Part shown: positions 30,551-43,184 of the stretch, piece after piece
How the letters are laid out: each line of letters starts with the position of its first letter
How positions within the stretch are numbered: the stretch's first letter is position 1
From: Mycobacterium sp.
GTDB taxonomy: Bacteria; Actinomycetota; Actinomycetes; Mycobacteriales; Mycobacteriaceae
Assembly: GCA_020438845.1 (NCBI GenBank)
Contig: JAGQTV010000009.1
Location: 62,001 to 126,000 of the forward strand
DNA: 64,000 nucleotides
Direction: 5' to 3'
Position numbers and translations under genes: made by a program
The notes under the pieces: generated by a model
Database searches by the model: none
What the model saw: the letters and a program-made list of their open reading frames with translations, nothing else
Told to the model about the DNA's origin: nothing

Positions 30551-30967
30551 CTACAGCGCGGCGTCGGTGGCGTACACGCCCAACAGGTCGCGTGCCGACA
30601 CGATCCCCACCAGCGCTCCGTCGCGTTCCACCAAAAGGTGACGGATGGAGCGATCGGTCATCCGGATGGCAGCCTGGGCAACGGTTTCGTCGGCCTCGCA
30701 CCAGACCAGATTTCTGCTCGCGACATCGAGTGCCGACACAGCGGACGGATTCTCCCCGCCGGCGACAACGCGGACGACGTCACGCTCGGTAATCAACCCG
30801 GAGGGGCGATCTGCGTCGCCCACCACCACCGCACCGACGTTCAATTTCGAGATCAAAGTGGCGACGTCGGCAACGGTGGCATCGGTGGGCACCCGCAACA
30901 CCTCCCCACCTGTGAGGTCCTCGATAGCGATTGATCCGGCCGCTGGAATGGAATGCGTCTTGCTCAT
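30551..30967 (-). CDS. Tandem CBS-domain protein
   Basis: A 138-residue stand-alone CBS pair that likely binds an adenine nucleotide and signals energy state. The first module contains VGDADRPSGLITERDVVRVV and the second LVERDGALVGIVSARDLLG, both with the usual strand-helix pattern. I chose ATG 30967, which gives only the two modules. The open frame reaches 31144 within truB. It is probably co-transcribed with the MpaB-type oxygenase. Confidence 0.88.
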   Translation of the reverse strand: MSKTHSIPAAGSIAIEDLTGGEVLRVPTDATVADVATLISKLNVGAVVVGDADRPSGLITERDVVRVVAGGENPSAVSALDVASRNLVWCEADETVAQAAIRMTDRSIRHLLVERDGALVGIVSARDLLGVYATDAAL

Positions 30968-30989
30968 GATTCCATCGTCCCACGCCAGC

Positions 30990-31898
30990 TCAGGTTGCCA
31001 ACGTCGCCGGTCGGACCACGACGACGGACTTGGTCGCCTTACCCCTGTCCTGCAGCAGAGCAACGACCCGACCCTCAGGATCCGTCGCAGCCCAGACACC
31101 GTCGGCACCCGCCGCGGGCAGGGGCCGGCCGTGGCAGGCATCACGGGCCTGCTCGGCTGTGATGTCCCGGCGCGGAAAGACCTGCAGGCAGGCGGCGTCG
31201 AGGTCGTAACTCAGCGTCGGGTGTTCGGAGAGCTCATCGAGGGTGCGTGCCTGGTCCAGCCCGAAGCCGCCGACCCGGGTGCGTCGGAGTGCAGTCAGGT
31301 GCCCGCCAACCCCCAGACCGGCGCCGAGGTCACGGGCCAGGGCGCGGATGTAGGTGCCCGACGAGCAGTCGACGTCCGCGTCGACATCCGCAAAGGGGCC
31401 GACTCGCCGGATCGCCAGCACGTCGAACCGGTCAATCCGAACCGTGCGGGCCGGAATATCGATCTGCTCACCCTCTCGGACCAGTTGATAGGCGCGCTTG
31501 CCGCCGATCTTGACGGCGCTGACCGCCGAGGGCTGCTGCGCGATCTCGCCGCGCAGCGCGGTGACACCGGCGAGGATCGCGTCGTCGGTCACGTGATCTG
31601 CTGGAACATCCTCCAGCACTTCGCCTTCGGCATCGTCAGTGGTCGTCGACCGGCCCAGCCGGATGGTCGCCGAATAGGATTTCGACGTCGCGGTGAGCAG
31701 GCCGAGGATCTTGGTAGCCCGTTCGATACCGACCACCAGGACGCCGGTGGCCATCGGGTCCAGCGTTCCGGCATGGCCCACTTTGCGGGTGCCGAAGATC
31801 CGCCGGCATCGGGACACGACGTCGTGGCTGGTCATCCCCGCTGGTTTGTCGACGACGACGATGCCAGGGGGTGTTGCTCCCTTCACGCCCGTAGTCAC
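30990..31898 (-). CDS. truB: tRNA pseudouridine-55 synthase
   Basis: Forms pseudouridine 55 in the T-loop of tRNAs. The 302 residues carry [13 protein letters not shown] and the catalytic aspartate in [14 protein letters not shown]. They also carry [22 protein letters not shown] and a C-terminal PUA-like end. The GTG start overlaps the pptT stop (GTGA), so translation is coupled to pptT, as in M. tuberculosis. Confidence 0.97.
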   Translation of the reverse strand: MTTGVKGATPPGIVVVDKPAGMTSHDVVSRCRRIFGTRKVGHAGTLDPMATGVLVVGIERATKILGLLTATSKSYSATIRLGRSTTTDDAEGEVLEDVPADHVTDDAILAGVTALRGEIAQQPSAVSAVKIGGKRAYQLVREGEQIDIPARTVRIDRFDVLAIRRVGPFADVDADVDCSSGTYIRALARDLGAGLGVGGHLTALRRTRVGGFGLDQARTLDELSEHPTLSYDLDAACLQVFPRRDITAEQARDACHGRPLPAAGADGVWAATDPEGRVVALLQDRGKATKSVVVVRPATLAT

Positions 31899-32575
31899 AG
31901 CACGATCGCCGTCAAGGCCAGACCGCCGGCTACTGACCACCGACCCCGCAACTCGGTCAGGGGCGGGCCGGACCGGGCCGCCGGATCGATCAGAATCCGC
32001 GAGACGAAACCACCACTGGAACCGCCGCCGGCCTCGAAACCGTCGAGGTCGAAGGTGATGTGGGCATCCTCGAATCCGAGCCAACGCTGTGTGAGCGGGA
32101 ACCACGCCTTGTAAGTAGCCTCCTTGGCGCAGAACAGGATTCGATCCCAGTGCAGATCGTCAGTCAGCGCCGCGATCTCCCGCCGCTCCGCCGGCAGGCT
32201 GATGGCGTTCAGCACACCGTCAGGCAGCACATCGTGCGGCTCGGCATCGATGCCGACCGATCGCACTGCCGGTGCGCGGCCCACCACAGCGCCGCGATAG
32301 CCCTGACAGTGGGTGAGGCTGCCGACGATTCCGGTCGGCCATTGCGGTTCACCCTTATCCCCCTTAAGAATCGGCGCCGGGGGCAACCCGAGCTGTTCCA
32401 GCGCCACCCGGGCGCAGTGCCGTGCGGTGACGAATTCGTTGCGTCGCTTGTCGACCGCGCGCGCGATCAGCGCCTCCTCCTCCGGATGGGGCTCCAGATG
32501 CGCAGGGTCGTCATAAAGTTCGGCAAAGACCAGGTCAGCGGTATCGGGCAGCACCACGCGCAGGTAGTCGCTCAT
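31895..32575 (-). CDS. pptT: 4'-phosphopantetheinyl transferase PptT
   Basis: Attaches phosphopantetheine from CoA to carrier proteins of mycolate, polyketide and siderophore pathways. The 226-residue Sfp-type enzyme carries the metal-binding motifs VGIDAEPHD and [14 protein letters not shown] and the CoA-contacting VTARHCAR. The ATG overlaps the stop of pptH (ATGA). Confidence 0.96.
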   Translation of the reverse strand: MSDYLRVVLPDTADLVFAELYDDPAHLEPHPEEEALIARAVDKRRNEFVTARHCARVALEQLGLPPAPILKGDKGEPQWPTGIVGSLTHCQGYRGAVVGRAPAVRSVGIDAEPHDVLPDGVLNAISLPAERREIAALTDDLHWDRILFCAKEATYKAWFPLTQRWLGFEDAHITFDLDGFEAGGGSSGGFVSRILIDPAARSGPPLTELRGRWSVAGGLALTAIVL

Positions 32576-33507
32576 CGGCGCCGACTCTGGAGCTTCTCCC
32601 GGAACGCCTCCGCTTTCGCGCGCATTTCCGGGGTGACCACGAAGTGCCCGCCGAATTCATTGAGGTAACCGGGTGCGTATTCGGGATCGGGCAGAATCTG
32701 TCGCAGCCACCGATAGGGCTTGCGCCGATGCCACTCTCGCGGGTAGCCCACCGACACCTCCTCGAACCTCACCCCGTCGTACCAGGTGGTGCGCGGTATG
32801 TGCAGGTGCCCGTAGACCGAGCAGACCGCGTTGTATCGGGTGTGCCAGTCGACGGTCTCCACGGTCCCGCACCACAGCGAGAACTCCGGAAAGAACAGCA
32901 CCTCGCACGGTTCGCGGCGCAGCGGAAAGTGGTTCACCAGAACGGTGGGAATCGTTGTGTCCAGATCCTCCAACCGGGCCCCGGTATGAGCCAGCCGGTC
33001 ACGGCACCAGGCCTCCCTGGTGGCGTACGGCTCACAGGACAACAGGAACTCGTCAGTGGCCACGACACTGCGGGACTTGGCGATCGCCAGGCCCTCGGCC
33101 TTCGTCGTCGCCCCCTCGGGCAGGAAGGTGTAGTCGTAGAGCAGGAACATCGGGACGATGGTCGCCGGGCCGCCCGAGCCGGTCCACACCGGGTAGGGGT
33201 GCTCAGGGGTGACGATCCCCATCTCGTCGCACATCTCGACCAGGAAGTCGTAGCGGGCCCGGCCGAACACCTGCGCCGGGTCCTTGCCGGTGGTCCAGAG
33301 TTCGTGGTTTCCGGGCACCCAGATGACGGTGGAAAAGCGCCGCCGCAACAGGTCGAGCGACCAGCGGATGTCGTCGGTGCGCTCGGCGACGTCGCCGGCG
33401 ACGATGAGCCAGTCGTCCGGCGTCGCGGGATACAGCGACTCGGTGACCGGCTTGTTGCCGGTGTGCCCCGTGTGCAGGTCGCTGATCGCCCAGAGCGTGG
33501 GTGCCAC
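32572..33507 (-). CDS. pptH: Phosphopantetheinyl hydrolase PptH (metallophosphoesterase)
   Basis: A 311-residue calcineurin-like phosphoesterase homologous to Rv2795c, which removes phosphopantetheine from carrier proteins and so opposes PptT. All metal motifs are present in order: SDLHTGH near residue 10, GDVAE near 40, GNHE near 67, NHFPL near 190 and VYGHLH near 230. The pptH-pptT-truB chain with 4-base overlaps puts the opposing enzymes under one promoter. Confidence 0.92.
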   Translation of the reverse strand: MAPTLWAISDLHTGHTGNKPVTESLYPATPDDWLIVAGDVAERTDDIRWSLDLLRRRFSTVIWVPGNHELWTTGKDPAQVFGRARYDFLVEMCDEMGIVTPEHPYPVWTGSGGPATIVPMFLLYDYTFLPEGATTKAEGLAIAKSRSVVATDEFLLSCEPYATREAWCRDRLAHTGARLEDLDTTIPTVLVNHFPLRREPCEVLFFPEFSLWCGTVETVDWHTRYNAVCSVYGHLHIPRTTWYDGVRFEEVSVGYPREWHRRKPYRWLRQILPDPEYAPGYLNEFGGHFVVTPEMRAKAEAFREKLQSRRR

Positions 33508-33555
33508 AACCGATCAGCCTACTGTGGCGCTACTGGGGCCAATATCCTCGTTCTT

Positions 33556-35226
33556 GTGACGACCATCCGCCCGAAGAGCCGGTTGACCGACCGCGCATTG
33601 GGCCGCGCGCTTCGCCTGCCCCCGGCGACGACCGGTTACCGGGTGCACCGAGGGGTGCCGGTTCCGATGCGCGACGGGGTTCAGCTGCGCGCCGACCACT
33701 ACTCCCCCCTCACCGACCGGCCACTGGGAACCATCCTGGTACGCGGACCGTATGGCCGTGGCTTTCCGTTCTCGTTGATCTATGCGCAGATCTACGCCGC
33801 CCGCGGGTACCACGTGCTGTTGCAGAGCGTGCGCGGCACATTCGGCTCCGGCGGACAGTTCGTGCCGATGGTGCACGAGGCCGACGACGCCGCCGACACC
33901 GTGGTGTGGCTGCGCGAACAGCATTGGTTCACCGGCGCGTTCGGCACCATCGGGTTGTCCTACCTGGGTTACACCCAATGGGCCCTGTTGTCGGATCCGC
34001 CGCCGGAGCTGGCCGCGGCGGTGATCAGCGTCGGTCCACACGACTTCCACGAATCCTCTTGGGGCAGCGGCTCGTTCGCGCTCAATGACTTCCTCGGTTG
34101 GTCGGACATGATGGGCCACCAGGAACTGCGGTCGGTGCGGCGGCTGGCCTACCAGTTCCGCTCCTCCCGCCGGCTGTCCGGGGCCGTCCACGGCGTTCCC
34201 CTGGGCAGCGCGGGGCGTCAACTGTTGGGTGAGCGATCGACCTGGTATGAATCCTGGATCGAACACCCCGACGTCGACGATCCGTTCTGGGAGCCGATGC
34301 GGATGACCCGGGCATTGGACCGCTGCACCGTTCCGGTTCTGCTGATCAGCGGCTGGCAGGACATCTTCGTCGATCAGACAATCGCCCAATACCGGCATCT
34401 GCATAGCCGAGGGGTGGACGTCGCCATGACCATCGGCCCGTGGACCCACGATGAAATGGTGACCAAAGCGACGGGCAGCGCCGCCACCGAGACTCTGACC
34501 TGGCTCGGATCCCACCTGGCCCGGCAGAGCATCCCCCCGCGGCGGTCACCGGTCCGGATCTACCTGACCGGCAAGCGCGGCGGCTGGGCGGATCTGTCCG
34601 ACTGGCCTCCACCGGTCACCGATCACACTTTCCATCTGCAGCCCTCGGGTCGCCTGGGAGCCGATGCTCCCGTCTCCGGGTCCCCGACTTTCCAGCATGA
34701 GACATTCCGCTACGAACCGGCTCACCCAACCCCCACGGTGGGCGGACGGCTACTGACCCGACAGTCCGGCTACCGCGACGACAGTTCACTGGCCCGGCGT
34801 GCCGACGTGCTGAGCTTCACCAGTGCACCGCTGGAATCCGACCTTTGCGTGTGCGGGCACCCGGTCGTCGAACTGGACCATCGCAGCGACAATCCGCACT
34901 TCGACGTGTTTGTGCGGATCAGCGAGGTGGATAGCCGCGGGCGGTCCCAGAATGTCAGCGACGCGTTCCGGCGGTTCGGCCTCCAGTCCGGAACTGAACC
35001 GGACGTTCCGATCCGGCTCGAACTCGACCCGATCGCCCACCGCTTCAGCGCCGGTTCACGCATCCGACTGTTGGTCGCAGGCGGCTGCCATCCCCGCTTC
35101 GCTCGGAATCTGGGCACCGGCGAACCGGCGATCAGCGGGCACCGGATGCTTCCGTCCACTCACACCGTTCGACTCGGTGAATCGTCCCGGCTCGTCCTGC
35201 CGGAAGCCGAAATCGAAGCTGGTTAG
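33556..35226 (+). CDS. CocE/NonD family hydrolase (X-prolyl dipeptidyl-peptidase type)
   Basis: A 556-residue serine hydrolase like Rv2800. The N-terminal alpha/beta domain (peptidase S15) has the nucleophile in GTIGLSYLGYTQ near residue 135, and the acid and His regions are LISGWQDIFVD and GPWTHDEM. The C-terminal jelly-roll domain starts near residue 340. I chose GTG 33556 because the upstream open frame lies entirely opposite pptH and has no hydrolase homology. It diverges from pptH over 48 bases. The ester or amide substrate is unknown. Confidence 0.9.
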   Translation: MTTIRPKSRLTDRALGRALRLPPATTGYRVHRGVPVPMRDGVQLRADHYSPLTDRPLGTILVRGPYGRGFPFSLIYAQIYAARGYHVLLQSVRGTFGSGGQFVPMVHEADDAADTVVWLREQHWFTGAFGTIGLSYLGYTQWALLSDPPPELAAAVISVGPHDFHESSWGSGSFALNDFLGWSDMMGHQELRSVRRLAYQFRSSRRLSGAVHGVPLGSAGRQLLGERSTWYESWIEHPDVDDPFWEPMRMTRALDRCTVPVLLISGWQDIFVDQTIAQYRHLHSRGVDVAMTIGPWTHDEMVTKATGSAATETLTWLGSHLARQSIPPRRSPVRIYLTGKRGGWADLSDWPPPVTDHTFHLQPSGRLGADAPVSGSPTFQHETFRYEPAHPTPTVGGRLLTRQSGYRDDSSLARRADVLSFTSAPLESDLCVCGHPVVELDHRSDNPHFDVFVRISEVDSRGRSQNVSDAFRRFGLQSGTEPDVPIRLELDPIAHRFSAGSRIRLLVAGGCHPRFARNLGTGEPAISGHRMLPSTHTVRLGESSRLVLPEAEIEAG

Positions 35227-35468
35227 GGCGAGCGGGGCGACACCGGCACAGCTATTGGCGTCGGCATCGTCGGGGTGGTCGTCGGGCTCGTCGTGGGTGT
35301 GATCGTCAGCGTTGTTGTCGCCGCCGGGGTCTCGGTGGCCGGCGAGTTCGGGGGACCAGGCTGGTAACTGATGGCAACGGCAATCGCAATCGCAGAGAAC
35401 AACACACCGGCCACACCGGCCACAGCAATCAACAACCTGGGGTTAATAATCGGCTTGCGACCTGTCAT
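35223..35468 (-). CDS. Small single-pass membrane protein with Thr/Pro tail
   Basis: An 81-residue protein with a basic start (MTGRKPIINPR), one membrane helix (about residues 12-34) and an outside tail made almost only of Thr, Pro and Ala (about 38-81). Such tails in mycobacteria are often O-mannosylated cell-wall spacers. The tail-end overlaps the hydrolase stop by 4 bases on the other strand. No homologue comes to mind, and it could be spurious, but the helix-plus-tail pattern argues for a gene. Confidence 0.6.
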   Translation of the reverse strand: MTGRKPIINPRLLIAVAGVAGVLFSAIAIAVAISYQPGPPNSPATETPAATTTLTITPTTSPTTTPTMPTPIAVPVSPRSP

Positions 35469-35541
35469 GGTGCAAGCCTGGCAGCCCTCGTGGCTCGACG
35501 CCAGAGTCCTTCGGCTCCGCGTCGCCGGTTACCGTGTGGTG

Positions 35542-36309
35542 ATGGCCACCCCGAACACCACTGACATCCTCCTCGTCGATACCACCGACCGTATCCGCAC
35601 GTTGACATTCAACCGTCCGGAGTCGCGCAACGCGCTGTCGTCTGCACTGCGTAGTCGGTTCTTCGCTGCCCTCCGCGACGCTGAGGCCGACGCCGACGTG
35701 GACGTCGTGATCGTCACCGGCGCAGACCCGGTGTTCTGCGCCGGGCTGGATCTCAAGGAACTCGGCACCACCACCGAACTGCCCGACATATCCCCCAAGT
35801 GGCCGCCGATGAGCAAGCCGGTGATCGGGGCGATAAACGGAGCCGCGGTGACCGGTGGGCTCGAGTTGGCACTGTATTGCGACATCCTGATCGCCTCGGA
35901 CCGGGCCAGGTTCGCCGACACCCACGCTCGGGTGGGTCTGCTGCCGACATGGGGTCTCAGCGTGCGCCTACCTCAGAAGGTCGGTGTCGGGATGGCCCGG
36001 CGAATGAGCCTCACCGGCGACTATCTGTCGGCCGACGATGCACTGCGGGCCGGCCTGGTCACCGAGGTGGTCGCGCACGACGAACTGCTGCCGACCGCGC
36101 GGGCCGTGGCGGCCTCGATCGTCGGCAACAACCAGAAGTCGGTGCGGGCACTGCTGGCCTCTTACCACCGCATCGACGAAGCCGGCACCAGCACGGGGCT
36201 GTGGTTGGAGGCCGAGGCCGCCCGAGCCTGGATGCGCTCAGCAACCGGTGACGACATCGCCGCCAGCCGCGCCTCGGTCATCGAGCGCGGCCGCGCCCAG
36301 GTGAAGTGA
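35542..36309 (+). CDS. echA16: Enoyl-CoA hydratase/isomerase EchA16
   Basis: A 255-residue crotonase-fold protein whose sequence closely follows M. tuberculosis EchA16 (Rv2831). The oxyanion-hole segments CAGLDLKEL and GAAVTGGLELALYCD are present. At the position of the second catalytic glutamate of classical hydratases it reads THARVGLLP, without Glu, so simple hydratase chemistry is doubtful. ATG 35542 matches the expected N-terminus; the longer open frame to 35371 lies opposite the small membrane protein. Confidence 0.92.
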   Translation: MATPNTTDILLVDTTDRIRTLTFNRPESRNALSSALRSRFFAALRDAEADADVDVVIVTGADPVFCAGLDLKELGTTTELPDISPKWPPMSKPVIGAINGAAVTGGLELALYCDILIASDRARFADTHARVGLLPTWGLSVRLPQKVGVGMARRMSLTGDYLSADDALRAGLVTEVVAHDELLPTARAVAASIVGNNQKSVRALLASYHRIDEAGTSTGLWLEAEAARAWMRSATGDDIAASRASVIERGRAQVK

Positions 36310-36321
36310 GCGCGGGCACAG

Positions 36322-37650
36322 TCACGTTCGACTTCCCGGCACGGCCCATCGGCCCGATCGAGCGCGCCAGGTAACGAACACCAACCTCAGCAGGATGAAC
36401 GCGGTCAAACCCGACCAGATGCCCGCCAACCCCCAGCCGAACGCCAGCGCCAGCCACACCAGGGGCAGGAAACCCAGGAGCGCGCTGACCAGCGTGGCGG
36501 TGCGCAGGAAGGCTGCATCCCCGGCACCGAGAAGCACCCCGTCCAGCGCGAAGACCACACCGGCAAAAGGTAATTGGGCTACCAAAAACCACCACGGCAC
36601 TGCGATCGCCGACAGCACCGCCCGGTCGTCGGTGAACAACGCGGGCAGGATCGACGCCCCCAGCGCCAACCCTGTCGCGAGCAGCGTGGCGGCCAGAGCC
36701 GAGAACCCGGTCACCCGCCATGCCACCCGATGGGCCTGCCGCACTTGACCGCCCCCGAGTGCAGCTCCAACCAGTGACTGTGCCGCGATCGCCAGCGAAT
36801 CCAGCACCAGCGCAAGGAAAGTCCAGAGTTGAAGCACCACCTGGTGGGCCGCCAATGCCGCTGCCCCGAACCGAGCCGCCACAGCGGCAGCCGACACGAA
36901 ACAGGCCTGGAAGGCCATGGTGCGCAACACCAGATCCCGGCCCGTGACCGCTTGGGCCCGCAGCACGCCGAAATCGAGTCGTAGCGGCACCCGTTCAGCA
37001 AGAAGTGCCCAGCCGAACAGAACCGCAGCCACCCACTGTCCCACCAGGTTGGCCACCGCCGAACCGGCCAGCCCCCATCGGGGCAGGCCCAGCCAACCGT
37101 AAACCAACAGTGGACAGAGGACGGCCGAGGCGGCGAATCCGACGAGCACGTACCGCAGGGGACGCACGGTGTCCTGCACTCCACGCATCCAGCCGTTGCC
37201 GGCCATCGAGACCAGGATCGCTGGAACCGCCAGGACTGCAATGCGAAGCCATGGCAACGCAGCGGCAGCGATACCGCCGCCCGTGCCCGCGATCGCCGAG
37301 ACCAACGGCAGCGCAACAAGTTCCACCGTGATGGTGATCAGTACGCCCAGGCCGAGTGCCAGCCAGGTCGCCTGCACCCCCTCTCGAACCGCCGCACTGC
37401 GATTGCCGGCCCCGTGGTGTCGGGCCGAGCGGGCGGTAGTGCCGTACGAGAGAAAGGTCAGTTGGGAGCTGACCATTGCCACAATCAATCCCCCGACCGC
37501 CAGCCCGGCCAGGCTCACCGCACCGAGTCGGCCGACGATGGCAGTGTCGAGCAACAGGTAGATCGGCTCGGCGGCGAGTACTCCCAATGCGGGAAATGCC
37601 AGGGCGACTATGCGTCGCCCCATCGACGACCCCGAGCCGAGCTCAGTCAA
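36322..37650 (-). CDS. dinF: MATE-family efflux protein DinF
   Basis: A 442-residue multidrug/toxic-compound extrusion transporter with 12 predicted helices, like Rv2836c. The first helices read LAFPALGVLAAEPIYLLLDT, and the second half repeats the pattern after residue 235 with AAHQVVLQLWTF. It starts 12 bases after the rbfA stop. In M. tuberculosis the gene nrnA (Rv2837c) sits between these two, and here it is absent. Substrates are unknown. Confidence 0.93.
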   Translation of the reverse strand: MTELGSGSSMGRRIVALAFPALGVLAAEPIYLLLDTAIVGRLGAVSLAGLAVGGLIVAMVSSQLTFLSYGTTARSARHHGAGNRSAAVREGVQATWLALGLGVLITITVELVALPLVSAIAGTGGGIAAAALPWLRIAVLAVPAILVSMAGNGWMRGVQDTVRPLRYVLVGFAASAVLCPLLVYGWLGLPRWGLAGSAVANLVGQWVAAVLFGWALLAERVPLRLDFGVLRAQAVTGRDLVLRTMAFQACFVSAAAVAARFGAAALAAHQVVLQLWTFLALVLDSLAIAAQSLVGAALGGGQVRQAHRVAWRVTGFSALAATLLATGLALGASILPALFTDDRAVLSAIAVPWWFLVAQLPFAGVVFALDGVLLGAGDAAFLRTATLVSALLGFLPLVWLALAFGWGLAGIWSGLTAFILLRLVFVTWRARSGRWAVPGSRT

Positions 37651-37662
37651 AGGGTCCCGAAC

Positions 37663-38124
37663 TCAGTCGTCGCCGTTCTGCCCGTCACCGGATTCGTCTG
37701 CCACGCGGTAGGGCTGTGCGTCACCTGCGGGGCGGGCACCAGCCCTGATTCGCTCCAGGTCCGCATCGGCGGCACGAGCCCGGGCGAGCAACTCCTCCAT
37801 GTGGTGGGCGGCGTCGGGCACGGTGTCGCGAACGAAGGTCAGCGTCGGAGTGAACCTGACGCCAGTGCCTTCACCAACCTTCGTGCGCAATAGGCCCTTG
37901 GCGCTCTCCAGCGCAGCCGCCGCCCCGGCGTAGTCCGGCTCGTCGTCGATCGACCGGCCCATCACCGTGTAATACAGCGTGGCATCGTGCAGGTCGCCGG
38001 TCACCTTCGCATCGGTGATGGTCACTCCGGAAAGGCGAGGATCCTTGATCTCGTACTCGATCACCGAGGCGACGATTGTGGAGATCCGCTTGGCCAGGCG
38101 CTTCGCCCGCGCTGGGTCAGCCAT
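37663..38124 (-). CDS. rbfA: 30S ribosome-binding factor RbfA
   Basis: A 153-residue late 30S assembly factor with a type II KH fold. The start [40 protein letters not shown] and LRFTPTLTF-like ([12 protein letters not shown]) segments are conserved. The acidic C-terminal tail after residue 125 is typical of mycobacteria. It follows infB by 37 bases. Confidence 0.96.
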   Translation of the reverse strand: MADPARAKRLAKRISTIVASVIEYEIKDPRLSGVTITDAKVTGDLHDATLYYTVMGRSIDDEPDYAGAAAALESAKGLLRTKVGEGTGVRFTPTLTFVRDTVPDAAHHMEELLARARAADADLERIRAGARPAGDAQPYRVADESGDGQNGDD

Positions 38125-38161
38125 GGCTAGCTCAGCCCTTCCGTCTGACTCACTTCGTTCA

Positions 38162-40951
<2,790 letters not shown>

Positions 40952-41055
40952 TACATCTCCATCTCTAGAGGCGACAGCGGTGGGTAGGCCGCGCCTCGGG
41001 TTTAGCTACGACGCATGGTCATCGTCGGGGCTTCACGGTGTGCTCATGTTCTTCG

Positions 41056-41412
41056 CTACCTGTTTCTCTGGCCGGGTGGCTCCGGGTTGCTCCGGGCGGC
41101 AGAGCCTTTTCGATGCCTATCGAAATGCTCAACCACCGCGGAGGTGTCCGGTGAACCGGTGATCCGTAACGCTCGTGCGAAAGCTCTCCGCCGGATCGCT
41201 GCCTGCAGGCACCGGTCCTCGGGATGCAACCACGCACCCCGGCCCGGAAGGCGTCGCGCAGTGTCAACGGCAACGGCGCACTGACCGTTCCCTGACGACA
41301 CTGCCACCAACCGGAGCAGTTCGGCGGCCAACTCTCGCTCCCGGCAGCCGATGCATGTCCGCACCGGGGAATCGGTGCGCGCATCAGCGTCCGGAATCTC
41401 GCGCTGGATCAT
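41056..41412 (-). CDS. YlxR-family RNA-binding protein
   Basis: A 118-residue member of the small YlxR/DUF448 family always found between nusA and infB. The signatures VRTCIGCRERE and LPGRGAWLHP are intact, followed by IRRRAFARALR. The family is thought to bind RNA or regulate transcription. The exact start is uncertain: ATG 41412 has no strong ribosome site, and GTG before RTCIGC would shorten it by about 16 residues. Confidence 0.92.
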   Translation of the reverse strand: MIQREIPDADARTDSPVRTCIGCRERELAAELLRLVAVSSGNGQCAVAVDTARRLPGRGAWLHPEDRCLQAAIRRRAFARALRITGSPDTSAVVEHFDRHRKGSAARSNPEPPGQRNR

Positions 41413-41459
41413 GGCTTAGTCTACCGTCACCGCGGCGCGGTTCAGAACACGCCTTGTGG

Positions 41460-42506
41460 CTAACCTCGGCGGGCTGCGCTCTCGGGTGCACCGGGTGCAG
41501 GATCGGCCCCGCCCTCGGGTGCGGCGGCGTCGCTGCGGATGTCGATCCGCCAGCCGGTCAAGCGCGCCGCGAGCCGGGCGTTCTGGCCCTCCTTGCCAAT
41601 CGCCAGCGACAGCTGGAAGTCCGGAACGATCACCCGAGCCGCCCGAGTTGTCGCGTCGATGACGTGCACCGACACCACCTTCGCCGGCGAGAGGGCGTTG
41701 GCGACGAACCGAGCCGGATCCTCGTCGAAGTCGATGATGTCGATCTTTTCCCCGGACAGTTCACTCATCACGTTGCGCACCCGCTGGCCCATCGGACCGA
41801 TGCACGCCCCCTTGGCGTTGAGGCCGGCCACCTTGGAACGCACCGCGATCTTGGACCGGTGCCCAGCCTCGCGCGCAACGGCGACGATCTCCACCGAGCC
41901 GTCGGCGATCTCCGGCACCTCGAGCGAGAAGAGCTTGCGCACCAGATTGGGATGCGTCCGCGACAGTTCGATCCGCGGCTCCCGGGTTCCCCGCGTCACG
42001 CCAACCACGTAGCAGCGCACCCGGTCACCGTGTTCGTAGACTTCGCCGGGAACCTGCTCGGCGGGCCGGATAGTGCCGTCGGAGCCCTTGGCTTCAGTGC
42101 CGAGACGCACAACGACGTTGCCGCGGGCGTTCTCCCGCGCGTCGCGCTGAACGACCCCGGCGACAACGTCGCCCTCGCGGGCCGAGAACTCTCCGTAGAC
42201 CCGTTCGTTTTCAGCGTCGCGGAAGCGCTGCAGCATCACCTGTCGCGCGGTGGTTGCCGCGACGCGACCGAATCCCTCCGGAGTGTCCTCCCACTCGCTG
42301 ATGACGTTGCCGTCGGCATCGGTCTCCCGGACGATGACCTGAACCGCACCGGTCTTGCGGTCAATCTCGATGCGCGCGTCGGACTGGTGTCCCTCGGTAT
42401 GGCGGTAGGCGGTGAGCAGCGCCGACTTGATGGTGTCGAGCAGTTCGTCGACCGAGATGCCCCGATCGATCTCGATGGCGTGTAGCGCGGCCATGTCGAT
42501 GTTCAT
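41460..42506 (-). CDS. nusA: Transcription termination/antitermination protein NusA
   Basis: A 348-residue protein binding RNA polymerase and rRNA leader RNA. The N-terminal polymerase-binding domain (residues 1-120) is followed by S1 ([13 protein letters not shown]), KH1 ([20 protein letters not shown]) and KH2 ([19 protein letters not shown]). No acidic C-terminal repeats occur, as usual for actinobacteria. The ATG overlaps the rimP stop. Confidence 0.97.
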   Translation of the reverse strand: MNIDMAALHAIEIDRGISVDELLDTIKSALLTAYRHTEGHQSDARIEIDRKTGAVQVIVRETDADGNVISEWEDTPEGFGRVAATTARQVMLQRFRDAENERVYGEFSAREGDVVAGVVQRDARENARGNVVVRLGTEAKGSDGTIRPAEQVPGEVYEHGDRVRCYVVGVTRGTREPRIELSRTHPNLVRKLFSLEVPEIADGSVEIVAVAREAGHRSKIAVRSKVAGLNAKGACIGPMGQRVRNVMSELSGEKIDIIDFDEDPARFVANALSPAKVVSVHVIDATTRAARVIVPDFQLSLAIGKEGQNARLAARLTGWRIDIRSDAAAPEGGADPAPGAPESAARRG

Positions 42507-43078
42507 TGCCCGACCTCCGTTCCGTGCGGCCCAGTGCCGTGAATCTCAGCCTCGTCCCCGATCAATGCCAACTCCTGGGCGGTCGCGGGGGAGAATTCGA
42601 CCTGGACGACTGCCTTGCGCAACTCTGGTAGTGGAATCCGGCGGACGGCCAAGCCGCCCCGGTCCCGGACCACCAACTCGACGGTCCCGTCGGCGACCGC
42701 GCCGATTCGGCCCACCACCGTGGTGACGTCGTTTCCATCCGGGCCGGCCACCTGCACCTCGACCTTGCGGCCGCGAGCGCGGCGGAAGTGCTTTTCCGCG
42801 GTCAGCGGACGGTCGACGCCGGGCGAGCTGACTTCCAGGACGTAGGCCTGTCCCCCGGTGTCGATGGTGTCCAGGACGGTTGAGGCCAACCTGGACAACT
42901 CGGCGACGGCGTCCATGTCGAGCGGGTTGTCGCCGTCGGCGACGATCCTGATTCGTGGTGGACGACTGCGGGTATCGACCGTCACCGCCTCGATCTCGTA
43001 GCCGGCCCGCGTGAACTCGCCATCGAGAATCTCGGTCACCCGCTCTGGCGACGGTAAACCCGTGGGCAGCTGCGTCAT
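42503..43078 (-). CDS. rimP: Ribosome maturation factor RimP
   Basis: A 191-residue 30S maturation factor. The N-terminal domain has [18 protein letters not shown] and [15 protein letters not shown], and the C-terminal SH3-like domain follows. ATG 43078 has a perfect GAGGAG ribosome site. The open frame reaches 43621, but that extension covers the divergent lipoprotein gene. It is the first gene of the operon rimP-nusA-ylxR-infB-rbfA-dinF. Confidence 0.95.
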   Translation of the reverse strand: MTQLPTGLPSPERVTEILDGEFTRAGYEIEAVTVDTRSRPPRIRIVADGDNPLDMDAVAELSRLASTVLDTIDTGGQAYVLEVSSPGVDRPLTAEKHFRRARGRKVEVQVAGPDGNDVTTVVGRIGAVADGTVELVVRDRGGLAVRRIPLPELRKAVVQVEFSPATAQELALIGDEAEIHGTGPHGTEVGQ

Positions 43079-43184
43079 GACGAGCTCCTCATCTTGAGTT
43101 GTTCCGTTCGGCTGAATCGGTGAATCGGTGAACCAGCCCCTAACGATACGCCTGAGCGAGGCCCGGCAATGGCAGGATGTTGGC

